Shown: positions 25,339 through 34,115, counted from the stretch's first letter. The stretch: DNA of 36,085 nt from JBFHQE01 sp041592335 (GCA_041592335.1 JBFHQE010000023.1:1-36085), one strand, 5' to 3'. Program-made: numbers and translations. Notes: generated by a model not told the origin, from the letters alone.

Positions 25339-26256
25339 TTATAAACACTCTCCTACCGACCCATCCCCACACTCACGCCCATCCACCCACAAGGCACGAT
25401 CAAACTTTACATCGGTAAAATCCGCGCCCGCCAGGTTCGCCCCGCGTAAATCCGTATAACTCAAATCCGCGCCGGTAAAATCCGCGCTGCGCAAATCGGC
25501 ATCCTTGAGCGCGGCGCCTTTCAGGTTCGCCTGCCGCATCACCGCCCGCCGCAGATCAGCCAGGTTCAGTAACGAGTACGCCAGATCGGCCTGCACCCAA
25601 ATAGATCCCCCCAACTGCGCACCGGTCAGATCCATGTTACGCGCCTGCGCACCCGTCAAATCACTGCCCTCGGCCAACAACCCGGGGCGCTTGCAATTGT
25701 TCCAGACAACGCCCGCTTGCGGAGCCGCCGCACAATCACTGGCCGTCATCTCCCGCTCCGGCGTCAGCAACACGAACACCAGCACCAGGATCAGAATCGC
25801 GACAATCCAGTAACTGTTGCGCAGAAACGAAGCCGGTGCACGCGGCCTGTCCTGAATCAGGCCCAGACGTTGTTTGCGAAACAGTACCCAGTTCGGGTCT
25901 TCAGTCTTGCGGCGTTCCTTGCCGCGACGATTGATACCTTCCGGCGGGGCCATGCGTTGCGTCTCGCGCCGGTCTTCGCCACTGCGTTCGTCCTCGCGCA
26001 ACCGCGCCGCGAACAAACGTTCCATGTCCTCTTCGGTTTCGAGATGCTGCATCTCTTCCGGTATCAGCGCCTCGCAGGCGGACACCGGCAACCATTCATC
26101 CTGGTCCTGGCTTAATTCATCATCCAGCAGAATCCGTCCCAGCAGCACATAACGCGTCACCTGCCCGGCCGGGTAAGGACCGCGCACCTGACCGCCGCGC
26201 CGGGTATACCAAAGATTGCGCTTGACCTCTGCCATCGATCTCGCCATGGTTAACAC
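25339..26256 (-). CDS. Membrane-anchored pentapeptide-repeat protein with N-terminal GYF_2-like domain
   Basis: 305 residues. The N-terminus (LWYTRRGGQVRGPYPAGQVTRYVLLGRILLDDELS ... WLPV, about 14-57) resembles the GYF_2/DUF4339 domain, a peptide-binding fold. A charged Arg/Glu-rich linker leads to one transmembrane helix (about 148-165, SYWIVAILILVLVFVLL). After a cysteine-containing segment, A(D/N)LxX pentapeptide repeats fill roughly 195-290 (ANLKGAALKDADLRSADFTG), forming a right-handed beta-helix. The charge pattern places the GYF_2 part in the cytoplasm and the repeats outside. Three in-frame ATGs (26256, 26247, 26235) are possible starts; the last has GGCGAG upstream. Confidence 0.8.
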   Translation of the reverse strand: MLTMARSMAEVKRNLWYTRRGGQVRGPYPAGQVTRYVLLGRILLDDELSQDQDEWLPVSACEALIPEEMQHLETEEDMERLFAARLREDERSGEDRRETQRMAPPEGINRRGKERRKTEDPNWVLFRKQRLGLIQDRPRAPASFLRNSYWIVAILILVLVFVLLTPEREMTASDCAAAPQAGVVWNNCKRPGLLAEGSDLTGAQARNMDLTGAQLGGSIWVQADLAYSLLNLADLRRAVMRQANLKGAALKDADLRSADFTGADLSYTDLRGANLAGADFTDVKFDRALWVDGRECGDGSVGECL

Positions 26257-26331
26257 ATCACTAAAGCTTAACGGCTGAACCTTGGGTAAGCTAAGGCTTT
26301 TTGCCGTTGCGCATGAAAGGAATACAACCCC

Positions 26332-27654
26332 ATGCAGCCCACCGGGCCGGTCACACCCAATCTGTCGCAGTTGCTCGGCATGCGCGCGCCCAGCGGCGAA
26401 TCACCGCGCCTGCAGATTGGCCAGACGCTGATGGCGCAAGTGGTTAAAACCGATCCCGGCCAGGCCACCTTGCGCGTTGGCCAGCAACTGCTGCAGGCGC
26501 AGACCGGCCAGCTCAAACTCACTCCTGGCGAAACGCTGCAACTGCAGGTCGCGCAGCTGGGCAAGTTGCCGGTATTGCGCGTTATCGCACAGGTGCAACA
26601 GAACATGCTCGCCCAGGCGATGCGCCAGACATTGCCGCAACAACAACCGCTACCCCAGACGCTGGCCAACCTCGCGCAAACACTCGGCAGCGCCGCCGCA
26701 CGCCAGTTACCACCGCAGGTGATGCAACTGGCGCGCGATGTCATCGGTCGCCTGCCCGACGCAATCAAGGTCAGCACGCCGGACGGCCTGAAGCAAAGCA
26801 TCCGGGACAGTGGCACTTTCCTCGAGGCCAGGCTGGTGCAACCGGGACAGACTGCACTGGCGCAACAGGCCAATCTGCAGGGCGATCTCAAGGCTAACCT
26901 GATGCGCCTGGCGCAGGCCTTGCGCCAGCATGTCACCCAGCAGAATGCACAAACCAGCCCGGGTGCGCGAGCCAGCGCGGTACCGGCAAGCAGCGGCGCG
27001 ACACCCGCCCCGGCTACCGGTACAACAACCCAGACAAGTTCCCCTTTAGTGCAACCGCCTCTGCCGGGCACGGGACGCGAATCGGACATTGTCGCCGCCA
27101 TGCGCCGCGATTACCCGCCGCGTCCCCAGCCTTCCGTCGCCATGCGCGCGCTGGCAATGACTCCCCTGCTACGCGCGCCGGAACTGCTGGCGCAGGTGGA
27201 ATCCGCGGTATCGCGCATCAAGCTCAATCAGCTTGCTTCCACGCCGCAGGCCGAGCGCCCGCAACTGGCCGAATGGCTGATTGAATTACCGGTGCGGCGT
27301 AATGATGAAATGCTGGATTTATGGGCCTTGCGTATCGCCCGGGATCGCGCGCAGCGTAACGCGGATGGCAGCGAAGGTTTGCCGCAATGGACCGTCACCC
27401 TGGCGTTTGACCTGCCGGGACTCGGGCCGATGCAATCGCGCGTAACCTTGCAGGGCAAGGATCGGCTGACCGCCATCTTCATGAGCGAAACCGGCGGCGC
27501 GCTGCCCTTGATTAACGAACACCTGCCGATGCTGCAGGCGCGCCTGGAACAGGCCGGGCTGCAGGTCGACAGCCTGAGTTGTCATCACGGCTGCCTGCCT
27601 GAACCGGTGCGCAAACCCAATGAACGCGACGGCATACTGGACGAAAAGGCATGA
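26332..27654 (+). CDS. fliK: FliK-like flagellar hook-length control protein
   Basis: 440 residues. The protein is Gln/Pro/Ala-rich and low in complexity through about residue 250. It ends in a FliK C-terminal (Flg_hook) domain at about 335-425 (LPQWTVTLAFDLPGLGPMQSRVTL ... AIFMSETGGALPLINEHLPMLQARLEQAGLQ). FliK is a secreted ruler that switches the export gate from hook to filament substrates. A ribosome site AAAGGAA precedes the ATG. The stop overlaps the FhlB start (ATGA). It could be a FliK paralogue rather than the main FliK, because no hook or basal-body genes are adjacent. Confidence 0.8.
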   Translation: MQPTGPVTPNLSQLLGMRAPSGESPRLQIGQTLMAQVVKTDPGQATLRVGQQLLQAQTGQLKLTPGETLQLQVAQLGKLPVLRVIAQVQQNMLAQAMRQTLPQQQPLPQTLANLAQTLGSAAARQLPPQVMQLARDVIGRLPDAIKVSTPDGLKQSIRDSGTFLEARLVQPGQTALAQQANLQGDLKANLMRLAQALRQHVTQQNAQTSPGARASAVPASSGATPAPATGTTTQTSSPLVQPPLPGTGRESDIVAAMRRDYPPRPQPSVAMRALAMTPLLRAPELLAQVESAVSRIKLNQLASTPQAERPQLAEWLIELPVRRNDEMLDLWALRIARDRAQRNADGSEGLPQWTVTLAFDLPGLGPMQSRVTLQGKDRLTAIFMSETGGALPLINEHLPMLQARLEQAGLQVDSLSCHHGCLPEPVRKPNERDGILDEKA

Positions 27655-27938
27655 GCAAAAAGCAACCGGACAAACCCAAACGCGAATTCGCCGTCGCCCT
27701 GCAATACGATGGCGGCAATGCCAGCGCGCCGCGCGTTACCGCCAAGGGCGGCGGCGACGTTGCCCAGCGCATTATCGAGCTCGCGCAGGAACACAATATC
27801 CCGATGCAGGAAAACCCGGTGATGGCGCAGGCGCTAGCCCAGATCGACATCGGCGAGGAAATCCCGCAGCAGCTTTACCTGGCGGTAGCGGAAATCATTG
27901 CCTTCGCCTATTTCCTGTCGGGCAAAACCCCGCGTTAA
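27651..27938 (+). CDS. FhlB: FlhB C-terminal-domain homologue (export switch-like)
   Basis: 95 residues, equivalent to the cytoplasmic fragment of FlhB after its NPTH cleavage site. FAVALQYDGGNASAPRVTAKG is followed by GDVAQRIIELAQEHNIPMQENPVMAQAL and the end QLYLAVAEIIAFAYFL. There are no membrane helices and no NPTH. Such FhlB proteins can partly replace FlhB's C-terminal part in export-specificity switching. The four-base ATGA overlap with the FliK-like gene, whose product interacts with the switch, supports a joint function. Confidence 0.9.
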   Translation: MSKKQPDKPKREFAVALQYDGGNASAPRVTAKGGGDVAQRIIELAQEHNIPMQENPVMAQALAQIDIGEEIPQQLYLAVAEIIAFAYFLSGKTPR

Positions 27939-28008
27939 ACCGCCTCCACACTGAAGCCAGCCGATGACCTGGCCGATAGCATGTTATCCAGTGACTAAGG
28001 TGAATCAC

Positions 28009-28524
28009 GTGGCGAAAACGAATCCGGTCGTATCACTGACTCCCGCCAGAAGCATTCAGTCTGGCGACATCGTACGGCTGCGCTTTATGGCTTTCGATCT
28101 CGACACGGGCGCCTGCCTGCAAAGCAGCGACGATCTGAGTTATCTGCAGGGCGGCTTCGGCGGTGTCTTGCCCCGTATCGAAACCGCGCTTGAAGGTTGT
28201 TGCGCGGGCCAGACGATTGAACTCAGCCTGGCGCCGGAAGAAGCCTTTGGCCAACGCGACGAAAACCGGGTCATACAACAATCCCTGCAATCGCTCCCCC
28301 CCGAGGCACGCGAACTGGGTGGCGTGATTGACCAGGCACTTGGAGCAACACTGTGCATACCCTATCGCGTTATAGCGATTGAAGAAGACCGGGTTACACT
28401 CGATGGCAACCATCCCTGGGCGGGCCGCAGCATCCGCTTTCGTTTTGACATCCTGTCCATTCGCATCGCCAGCCCCGCCGAGCAGGAAGCCGGTTATCCG
28501 CTGGAATGGGAAGCGCCACGCTGA
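28009..28524 (+). CDS. SlyD-like FKBP-type peptidyl-prolyl isomerase
   Basis: 171 residues from the GTG at 28009, chosen because AAGGTGA lies 5 nt upstream; an ATG at 27964 in the same frame would add an unlikely 15 residues. The FKBP fold is split by an insert-in-flap segment as in SlyD: YLQGGFGGVLPRIETALEG is followed by LAPEEAFGQRDENRVIQ and VTLDGNHPWAGRSIRFRF. It lacks SlyD's His/Cys-rich metal-binding tail. It should catalyse prolyl isomerisation or act as a chaperone in the cytoplasm. The 3' end overlaps the convergent GGDEF-EAL gene by 31 nt. Confidence 0.88.
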   Translation: MAKTNPVVSLTPARSIQSGDIVRLRFMAFDLDTGACLQSSDDLSYLQGGFGGVLPRIETALEGCCAGQTIELSLAPEEAFGQRDENRVIQQSLQSLPPEARELGGVIDQALGATLCIPYRVIAIEEDRVTLDGNHPWAGRSIRFRFDILSIRIASPAEQEAGYPLEWEAPR

Positions 28525-31343
28525 AGCACGCTTTCCAGCTCATGCAGGGGAAGTGGCCGGTAGTAATAAAAACCCTGCGCAAGCACACAGCCCTCCTTGA
28601 GCAAAAAGCTTCTTTGTTCCTGCGTTTCCACGCCCTCGGCCACGACTTTCAGTCCAAGGCTTTTACCCAGCAGGATCACGGCGCGAGTAATCGCCCGGTC
28701 ATTCTCGTCCAGCGCGATGTCGCGCACGAATGAACGATCTATCTTGATGGTATCCACCGGCATTTCCTTCAAGTAGCTGAGCGAGGAATAGCCGGTACCG
28801 AAATCATCGACCGCGACCCGCATGCCGCGTTTTACCAGTCGCGCCAGAATACTGGCCGCAAGATCGCGGTTCTCGAAGAACACGGTTTCGGTCAGTTCGA
28901 TCATCAGCATGCTGGCGGGCACGTCCGTTTCATCCAGTATCCGGATCAGGTCATCCACGAATCCGCCCTGCATGAGCTGGATACCCGAGATATTGATATT
29001 GACCTGTAGATCAGGGTCAATCACCGAACGCGCCAGCCAGTCGGCGATTTGTTCGCAGACGTTGCGGAACATCCAGGCGCCCAGCGAGAAAATAATCCCC
29101 GACTCTTCGGCCACCGGAATAAAGCGGCTCGGCGACACCTGGCCCAGGTGGTCATCATGCCAGCGCAGCAGCGCCTCTAAGCCAACGATCTGGCCAGTCG
29201 CAAGGTTAACGATCGGCTGGTAATGAGCCTCGAAACGGTCATGCAACAGGCCGTCGCGCAGGCGATGCTCCAGCTCCACGCGTTCGTCCACCTGCCGGGT
29301 GATTTCCTCGGTATAAAAACTGTAGGCGTTGCGACCGCTGTCCTTGGCGTGGTACATGGCGGCATCGGCATTCTTCAGCAAGGTGATTTCGTCCTCGCCA
29401 TCATCGGGATAAAGCGTAATACCGACGCTGGTCGTGACATGCAGGTCGTAATCGTCGATATTGAATTCCTGGTGAAAACAATCAATGATTTTTTCCGCGA
29501 CCATTGCCGCGTCACGCGGATTATCCAGCGATTCCAGCAGCACAACGAATTCATCCCCACCCAGGCGCGCCACCGTATCTTCTTCACGCACCAGTGCTCT
29601 CAGTCGATTGGCGGCCTCGATCAACAGCTTGTCGCCTATCGCATGCCCCAGCGAATCGTTGATGTGCTTGAACCTGTCGAGATCGAGAAACAGCAGCGCC
29701 AGCTTGTGACCGCTGCGATGAGCGCGGCGGATTGCCTGGCCCACGCGGTCGAACAGGGTGTTGCGATTCGGCAGCTTGGTCAGCGTGTCATACGTCGCCA
29801 GCTCGAGCAGCTTGCGTTCGGCCTCGCGTTCCGCCGTGACATCGCGCACTGTACCGATCATGCGAATGGCCTTACCGCTGGCCTCGTCATAAATCACTTC
29901 GCCCGTTTCCTGGACGATCAGCGTGGTGCCGTCCGGATGCACTACCCTGTGCTCAACGAGGTAGGGTTCCTTGTTGCGCAGGGATTCATGAATTGAACCT
30001 TCCACCAGTTCGCGATCGTCCGGATGCACCCGCTGCAGGAAGCTGTCGTAACTGGCTTCGAACTCGCTGGGCGATATTCCGAACAGCTTGTAAATACCAT
30101 CCGACCAGTAGAGCGAGTTGTCCTGCAGATTCCAGTCCCAGTTACCCATTTTGGCAATATGCTGGGCCTCCACCAGGCTGCCCTTGATATTCTCCATCTC
30201 CTGGCGCTGGGTTCTGAGCTTGCTCACGTTACCGAATATCTCGGCATTTTTCCGTTGTAACAACCAGACACCCACCACCAGAAGCACAATGACCGCGCCC
30301 GCCAGCAGGAACATTACCAGCAGGATCGTGCGGCGATTGGCCTCGATGAATGACGGCGGTTTATTGAGGATTTCCGCTTGCCGGAATATTTCTCCGGGCA
30401 GCTGAATATTGTGTTTCTGCAGCTCGCGGTAATCGAACATGTACTGGCCCGGGCTTTCGAGTACCGGTTGAATTGTTGCAATGGGCTGGCCCTGCAAGAC
30501 GGCAAGCGCCAGTAATCCCGCTGTTTCGCCCTGTCTCCAGCCGCTGTTTACCAGTCCACCCAGCACTCCCGGATACATGTAGCTGTCTTCCAGGGTCAGT
30601 ACGGCATAACTGCCCGCGCGCGTGATTGCGCTAATAATATCCGGCAGCGGTATCTGCTTGTCTTCGCTATCGCGCATGGCGCCGATCGTGGTGAGATACA
30701 CAAAGCGGCTGTTCAGTGACGACAGCATGCCAAGCATTTCAGGCAGGTTGTTCGATTCGATAAACAGGGGACGCTGCAGCGACGTGTCCGGCAGGTCGCG
30801 CAAAATTTCATCGCGCATGGCCTGGTAGGTTGAACTGCCGTCGCCAATAAAAGTGACATTATCCAGCGCAATACCGCTTTGCCTTAGCCACTCGATACTG
30901 TTGACGATCGACTTTTTCTCAAACACGCCGGTTATGGCTCGATCATGCAGCTTATCCAGCGCATCAGCGTCATTTACACCGGAAAACACCAGTGGCACAC
31001 CGGGAAATAATTGCGCCAGATGGCGGGTAGCGAAGCGGAAGGCGTCATCGTCCGTGACGTAAATCAGGTCTGGCTGCAAATCACGGTACTTCAGCTGCAT
31101 ATGCCGAGTGAGACTCTGGAAATACAGCGGCGTGGCTTCCAGTCGCTTGGTGTCCAGGTATTCAACGGAATAGGAAATTGACGTTTCCATGCCGTAATTC
31201 AGGCTGGAAAGGAAACCCAGGTGCTGACGGCTGGTCCAGGGATATTCCTGGCTGTAGGAGTGGACGACAAGCACGCGCGCGGCGTCCGCCCAGGCAAGGC
31301 CGGTTATCATGATCAAGATTAACCCTGCCAACCAGCGTTTCAT
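28494..31343 (-). CDS. Periplasmic sensor-PAS-GGDEF-EAL c-di-GMP protein
   Basis: 949 residues. A signal peptide (1-19) leads to a ~310-residue periplasmic domain resembling ABC-type substrate-binding proteins (VLVVHSYSQEYPWTSRQ at 24-40, PDLIYVTDDDAFRFA near 91-105). A transmembrane helix lies at about 339-362, then a short coiled coil, a PAS/PAC module (about 393-505), GGDEF (595-599) with an intact RxxD I-site (R586-D589), and EAL (E723-A-L) with DDFGTG. Both catalytic domains look complete, so the protein probably switches output on binding a small ligand outside. The ligand is unknown. It is a single gene on the minus strand, upstream of the motility operon's last gene. Confidence 0.93.
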   Translation of the reverse strand: MKRWLAGLILIMITGLAWADAARVLVVHSYSQEYPWTSRQHLGFLSSLNYGMETSISYSVEYLDTKRLEATPLYFQSLTRHMQLKYRDLQPDLIYVTDDDAFRFATRHLAQLFPGVPLVFSGVNDADALDKLHDRAITGVFEKKSIVNSIEWLRQSGIALDNVTFIGDGSSTYQAMRDEILRDLPDTSLQRPLFIESNNLPEMLGMLSSLNSRFVYLTTIGAMRDSEDKQIPLPDIISAITRAGSYAVLTLEDSYMYPGVLGGLVNSGWRQGETAGLLALAVLQGQPIATIQPVLESPGQYMFDYRELQKHNIQLPGEIFRQAEILNKPPSFIEANRRTILLVMFLLAGAVIVLLVVGVWLLQRKNAEIFGNVSKLRTQRQEMENIKGSLVEAQHIAKMGNWDWNLQDNSLYWSDGIYKLFGISPSEFEASYDSFLQRVHPDDRELVEGSIHESLRNKEPYLVEHRVVHPDGTTLIVQETGEVIYDEASGKAIRMIGTVRDVTAEREAERKLLELATYDTLTKLPNRNTLFDRVGQAIRRAHRSGHKLALLFLDLDRFKHINDSLGHAIGDKLLIEAANRLRALVREEDTVARLGGDEFVVLLESLDNPRDAAMVAEKIIDCFHQEFNIDDYDLHVTTSVGITLYPDDGEDEITLLKNADAAMYHAKDSGRNAYSFYTEEITRQVDERVELEHRLRDGLLHDRFEAHYQPIVNLATGQIVGLEALLRWHDDHLGQVSPSRFIPVAEESGIIFSLGAWMFRNVCEQIADWLARSVIDPDLQVNINISGIQLMQGGFVDDLIRILDETDVPASMLMIELTETVFFENRDLAASILARLVKRGMRVAVDDFGTGYSSLSYLKEMPVDTIKIDRSFVRDIALDENDRAITRAVILLGKSLGLKVVAEGVETQEQRSFLLKEGCVLAQGFYYYRPLPLHELESVLQRGASHSSG

Positions 31344-31388
31344 TTAAATCCCTTACGGGTAAACAAAGGCGTTAAAAGATGTTGTTGC

Positions 31389-31796
31389 TCAGGATGCCTT
31401 GGCAACACTGCCATGCAACATGGCAATCAAGTCAGCTTCGCCCCGGGTGAGGCCGCATTTCTCGATGAGTTCATCGGCATTGGCGCCCTGCTGCACCAGC
31501 TGCACGGCAGCTGAGTAAGGGCGGTCGTTGGAAGTACGCATTTCAGTCTGGGTCTGGCGTTCCAGCAGACGGTTAACCTGGTGTTCGAGCTTGACGACAT
31601 GATCGCCCGCGCCCACCGATGACTTGCACAGGGCGCCAAGATCGGCCTTGAGATGCGCCACATCTTCCTGCGACTCTTTCAACGCCTCGACGACAGCATT
31701 AAAGCGACGCGACATGCGCACCAGCACGACCGCGAGAGCGGCAACGGCAATGGTCAATCCTGTCAGTGTGGCTTCAATAATCACTTTATCTCTCAC
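31389..31796 (-). CDS. DUF2802 protein of the motility operon
   Basis: 135 residues with a GTG start at 31796, which overlaps the preceding small gene's stop (GTGA). One N-terminal transmembrane helix (about 8-26) is followed by a coiled-coil region, then the DUF2802 domain PYSAAVQLVQQGANADELIEKCGLTRGEADLIAMLHG (about 93-129), a helix-turn-helix-like fold. In Pseudomonas a DUF2802 gene also ends the che/mot block after cheW. The function is unknown, with a link to flagellar or chemotaxis placement inferred from position. Confidence 0.88.
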   Translation of the reverse strand: MRDKVIIEATLTGLTIAVAALAVVLVRMSRRFNAVVEALKESQEDVAHLKADLGALCKSSVGAGDHVVKLEHQVNRLLERQTQTEMRTSNDRPYSAAVQLVQQGANADELIEKCGLTRGEADLIAMLHGSVAKAS

Positions 31797-31972
31797 GCAT
31801 ACTCATCAATATGAGGTTTGCCGTCATCATCCTGCGGCCTACGCCGTGGCCGCTCGTGCGATTGCTCTTCCTTGCGGCGCTGGTTATCCGATTGCGGTTT
31901 CTCCTTGACCCGCTCCGTGGGCATGGGAGGAACTATTGGCTGCGGATATCTAATTTCCGTTAAATCCGCCAT
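31793..31972 (-). CDS. Small charged protein (59 residues) between cheW and the DUF2802 gene
   Basis: ATG at 31972, 9 nt after the cheW stop. It stops with TGA overlapping the DUF2802 GTG start by 4 nt. The sequence begins MADLTEIRYPQPIVPPMPTE and continues with Glu/Lys/Arg runs, ending DGKPHIDEYA. It is Pro-rich at the N-terminus, strongly charged, without hydrophobic segments and probably disordered. Flagellar clusters of Pseudomonas relatives often hold a similar small gene here, but I cannot name a family. Coupling to both neighbours supports expression. Confidence 0.72.
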   Translation of the reverse strand: MADLTEIRYPQPIVPPMPTERVKEKPQSDNQRRKEEQSHERPRRRPQDDDGKPHIDEYA

Positions 31973-31981
31973 GCTGACCCT

Positions 31982-32458
31982 CTACAAGGACATTAACTCC
32001 ATCCATTCGTCATCAGTCAGCAGCTTGTTGATATCAACCAGTATCAACAGATTGCCATCGCGACTGGCGACGCCCTGGATGTACTTGGAACTTTCATCGT
32101 TACCGACATTCGGCGCCGATTCGATTTCACCGGAACGCAGATCCACCACCTCGGCCACGGCGTCCACCAGAATGCCAACCACCTGGCGGTCGGTTTCGAT
32201 GATCACGATACGGGTCGAGTCATCGCTGTCCTTGGAACCCAGCCCGAGACGGGAACGGGTATCGATGACCGTGACGACGTTACCGCGCAGGTTGATGATG
32301 CCCAGCACATAATGCGGCGCACCCGGCACCGGGGCGATCTCGGTGACACGCAGGACTTCCTGCACCTGCATCACATTGATTCCGTATGTTTCTTCATCCA
32401 GACGGAACGTGACGCACTGGATCACCTGGTCGTTGGCGGTTTCTGCAGTTTGATTCAT
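31982..32458 (-). CDS. cheW: Chemotaxis coupling protein CheW
   Basis: 158 residues. CheW links the kinase CheA to chemoreceptors in the polar array. The SH3-like CheW domain fills residues ~12-150: VTFRLDEETYGINVMQVQEVLR, then PGAPHYVLGIINLRGNVVTVIDTRSRLGL and VVGILVDAVAEVVDL. AGAGG lies 6 nt before the ATG. It sits downstream of parP in the same operon. Confidence 0.96.
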   Translation of the reverse strand: MNQTAETANDQVIQCVTFRLDEETYGINVMQVQEVLRVTEIAPVPGAPHYVLGIINLRGNVVTVIDTRSRLGLGSKDSDDSTRIVIIETDRQVVGILVDAVAEVVDLRSGEIESAPNVGNDESSKYIQGVASRDGNLLILVDINKLLTDDEWMELMSL

Positions 32459-32543
32459 GGTTTGCCTCTATTCCTGTCGTCAAAGATCAGACGCACTTAT
32501 CCCTTTGGCTAGATAAAAGCACAAAATATGCCATCTTGAGGTG

Positions 32544-33293
32544 TTACAGGCCCTCGTCCCGCAAAACTTCCGCGAAAGCCGACGAATTCAGCAGCGCGCA
32601 CATATGCTTGACCACGGTGCCCGCCAGCCAGGGACGGTTGCCGCCACCCTGCCGCCACTTCACATCGTCCGGGGTCAGCGTCACCACCTCGGCGACATCC
32701 TCGCAGGCCAGCCCCCAGTTGTAGTCATCGATCAGCACGACCTTGCCGAGCCGCTGACCGTTCGCCTCGCCCAGCGCCGCATAGCGGTCCGGCGGCAATA
32801 CCACCGCCGCGATATCAATTAATTTGACACGGTGTTCCAGGTGATCGCGCAGACCCAGGAACCATTCCTGGTGATTCGGCATCTCCGTGACCGCGCCGTC
32901 ATCCCAGTGAATCACGCCGTTCAGCTCTACCAGCGGTACCGCCAGCTGCAGCCCGGCCGCCTTGAACAACAAGGCCTGGAACCGGCCGGTGGCCCAGTCG
33001 GGACGACCCGTGGGTGCGGGCCTGGCTTTTGGGGCCGGTGCCGCCGGTGTCACCTCGGCCGTGACCGGCGTTTCCACCGGTGGCGCGGGTTTAATTTCGG
33101 GCGGCGCAATAATTGGCGGCACGATGACGGGCATGTCACGCAACGGCGTGGCTTCGGCCAGTTCAACCTGTGCCGTCATCTCATTGTCGGGAGTCGCTTC
33201 GGGAACCGGGGCCAGCAGTGCTTCCAGGTAGGCACCCACGGCCATGCCCTGATCCATTACGCCGCGTTCATCCTTGGCGGTTTTATCGTTCAT
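32544..33293 (-). CDS. parP: ParP-like array protein (Pro-rich N-terminus, C-terminal CheW domain)
   Basis: 249 residues. Residues ~50-100 are rich in Pro, Ala and Val and probably disordered. Residues 104-245 form a CheW-like domain (FQALLFKAAGLQLAVPLVELNGVI). The order ParA-like ATPase, this protein, CheW matches parC-parP-cheW in Vibrio and the equivalent Pseudomonas genes. In Vibrio, ParP joins ParC to CheA and keeps CheA in the polar array. The start overlaps the parC stop by 4 nt (ATGA). The name rests on architecture and order. Confidence 0.85.
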   Translation of the reverse strand: MNDKTAKDERGVMDQGMAVGAYLEALLAPVPEATPDNEMTAQVELAEATPLRDMPVIVPPIIAPPEIKPAPPVETPVTAEVTPAAPAPKARPAPTGRPDWATGRFQALLFKAAGLQLAVPLVELNGVIHWDDGAVTEMPNHQEWFLGLRDHLEHRVKLIDIAAVVLPPDRYAALGEANGQRLGKVVLIDDYNWGLACEDVAEVVTLTPDDVKWRQGGGNRPWLAGTVVKHMCALLNSSAFAEVLRDEGL

Positions 33294-34108
33294 GCTGTCG
33301 CTGATCCTGAAATGATATTGGCAAAGGGTTCGGTACGCGGCCGTTCGAGCAGGTCATCCACCAGCGCGCCATAGGCCCGCGCGCCACGCGAACGCGGCTG
33401 CCAGATGGACAGGGGTTTGGCCATTTTGCTCGCTTCGCGGAACTGGGTATCGATAGGAATCACCGAAGACCACATGTGATCGGCAAAGCGTTGCTGCAAT
33501 ACTTCCAGACCTTCGGATGAGGCGCGGGTGCGGCGATCGAACATGGTCGGTACGATCAAATGTTCCAGGGTTTCGCCGCGCGAACGGGTGATCATGTTCA
33601 GCGTGTGCAGCATGCGCTCCAGGCCCTTGATAGCAAGGAACTCGGTCTGTACGGGGATGATTAGTTGCTGGCAGGCTGCCAGTGCGTTCACCATCAACAC
33701 GCCCAGCATCGGCGGGCAGTCGATGAAGACATAATCGTATTGCTGTTCGAGATCTTTTACCGCCTGGGCAATCACCAGCCCCATGCCCTCTTTCGCGCCC
33801 AGTTGTCGATCGAGTGTGGCAAGTGCAGTGGACGCCGGCAGTATCCAGAGATTCTGGAACTGGGTTTTCTGAATGATCTGGTAATACTTGGGCGATTGCT
33901 TGTCGGCCTTGTTCTTGAACAAGGTGTAGGCAGACGGATCGATGGTATCGGGATCGAGCCTGAAATAGGTGGTCAGGGATCCGTGCGGATCGAGATCGAT
34001 CATCAGGGTGCGATGCCCTTCGCGGGCAAAGTGACCGGCGAGCGTGACCGTGGTCGTGGTCTTGCCCACTCCGCCTTTCTGATTGGCGACAGCCCAGACT
34101 TTTTTCAT
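33290..34108 (-). CDS. parC: ParA-family ATPase (ParC-like, polar chemotaxis localisation)
   Basis: 272 residues. The deviant Walker A motif KGGVGKT is at 11-17 and MIDLDPHGSLT is near 35-45. DYVFIDCPPMLG and the C-terminal helices are typical of ParA/Soj/MinD ATPases. The start ATG at 34108 has GAGG about 10 nt upstream and lies 7 nt after motD; the frame stays open further upstream inside motD without a family match. By order it corresponds to Vibrio ParC, which targets chemotaxis arrays to the pole. It is not the topoisomerase IV subunit of the same symbol. Confidence 0.92.
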   Translation of the reverse strand: MKKVWAVANQKGGVGKTTTTVTLAGHFAREGHRTLMIDLDPHGSLTTYFRLDPDTIDPSAYTLFKNKADKQSPKYYQIIQKTQFQNLWILPASTALATLDRQLGAKEGMGLVIAQAVKDLEQQYDYVFIDCPPMLGVLMVNALAACQQLIIPVQTEFLAIKGLERMLHTLNMITRSRGETLEHLIVPTMFDRRTRASSEGLEVLQQRFADHMWSSVIPIDTQFREASKMAKPLSIWQPRSRGARAYGALVDDLLERPRTEPFANIISGSATA

Positions 34109-34115
34109 AGCGCCG

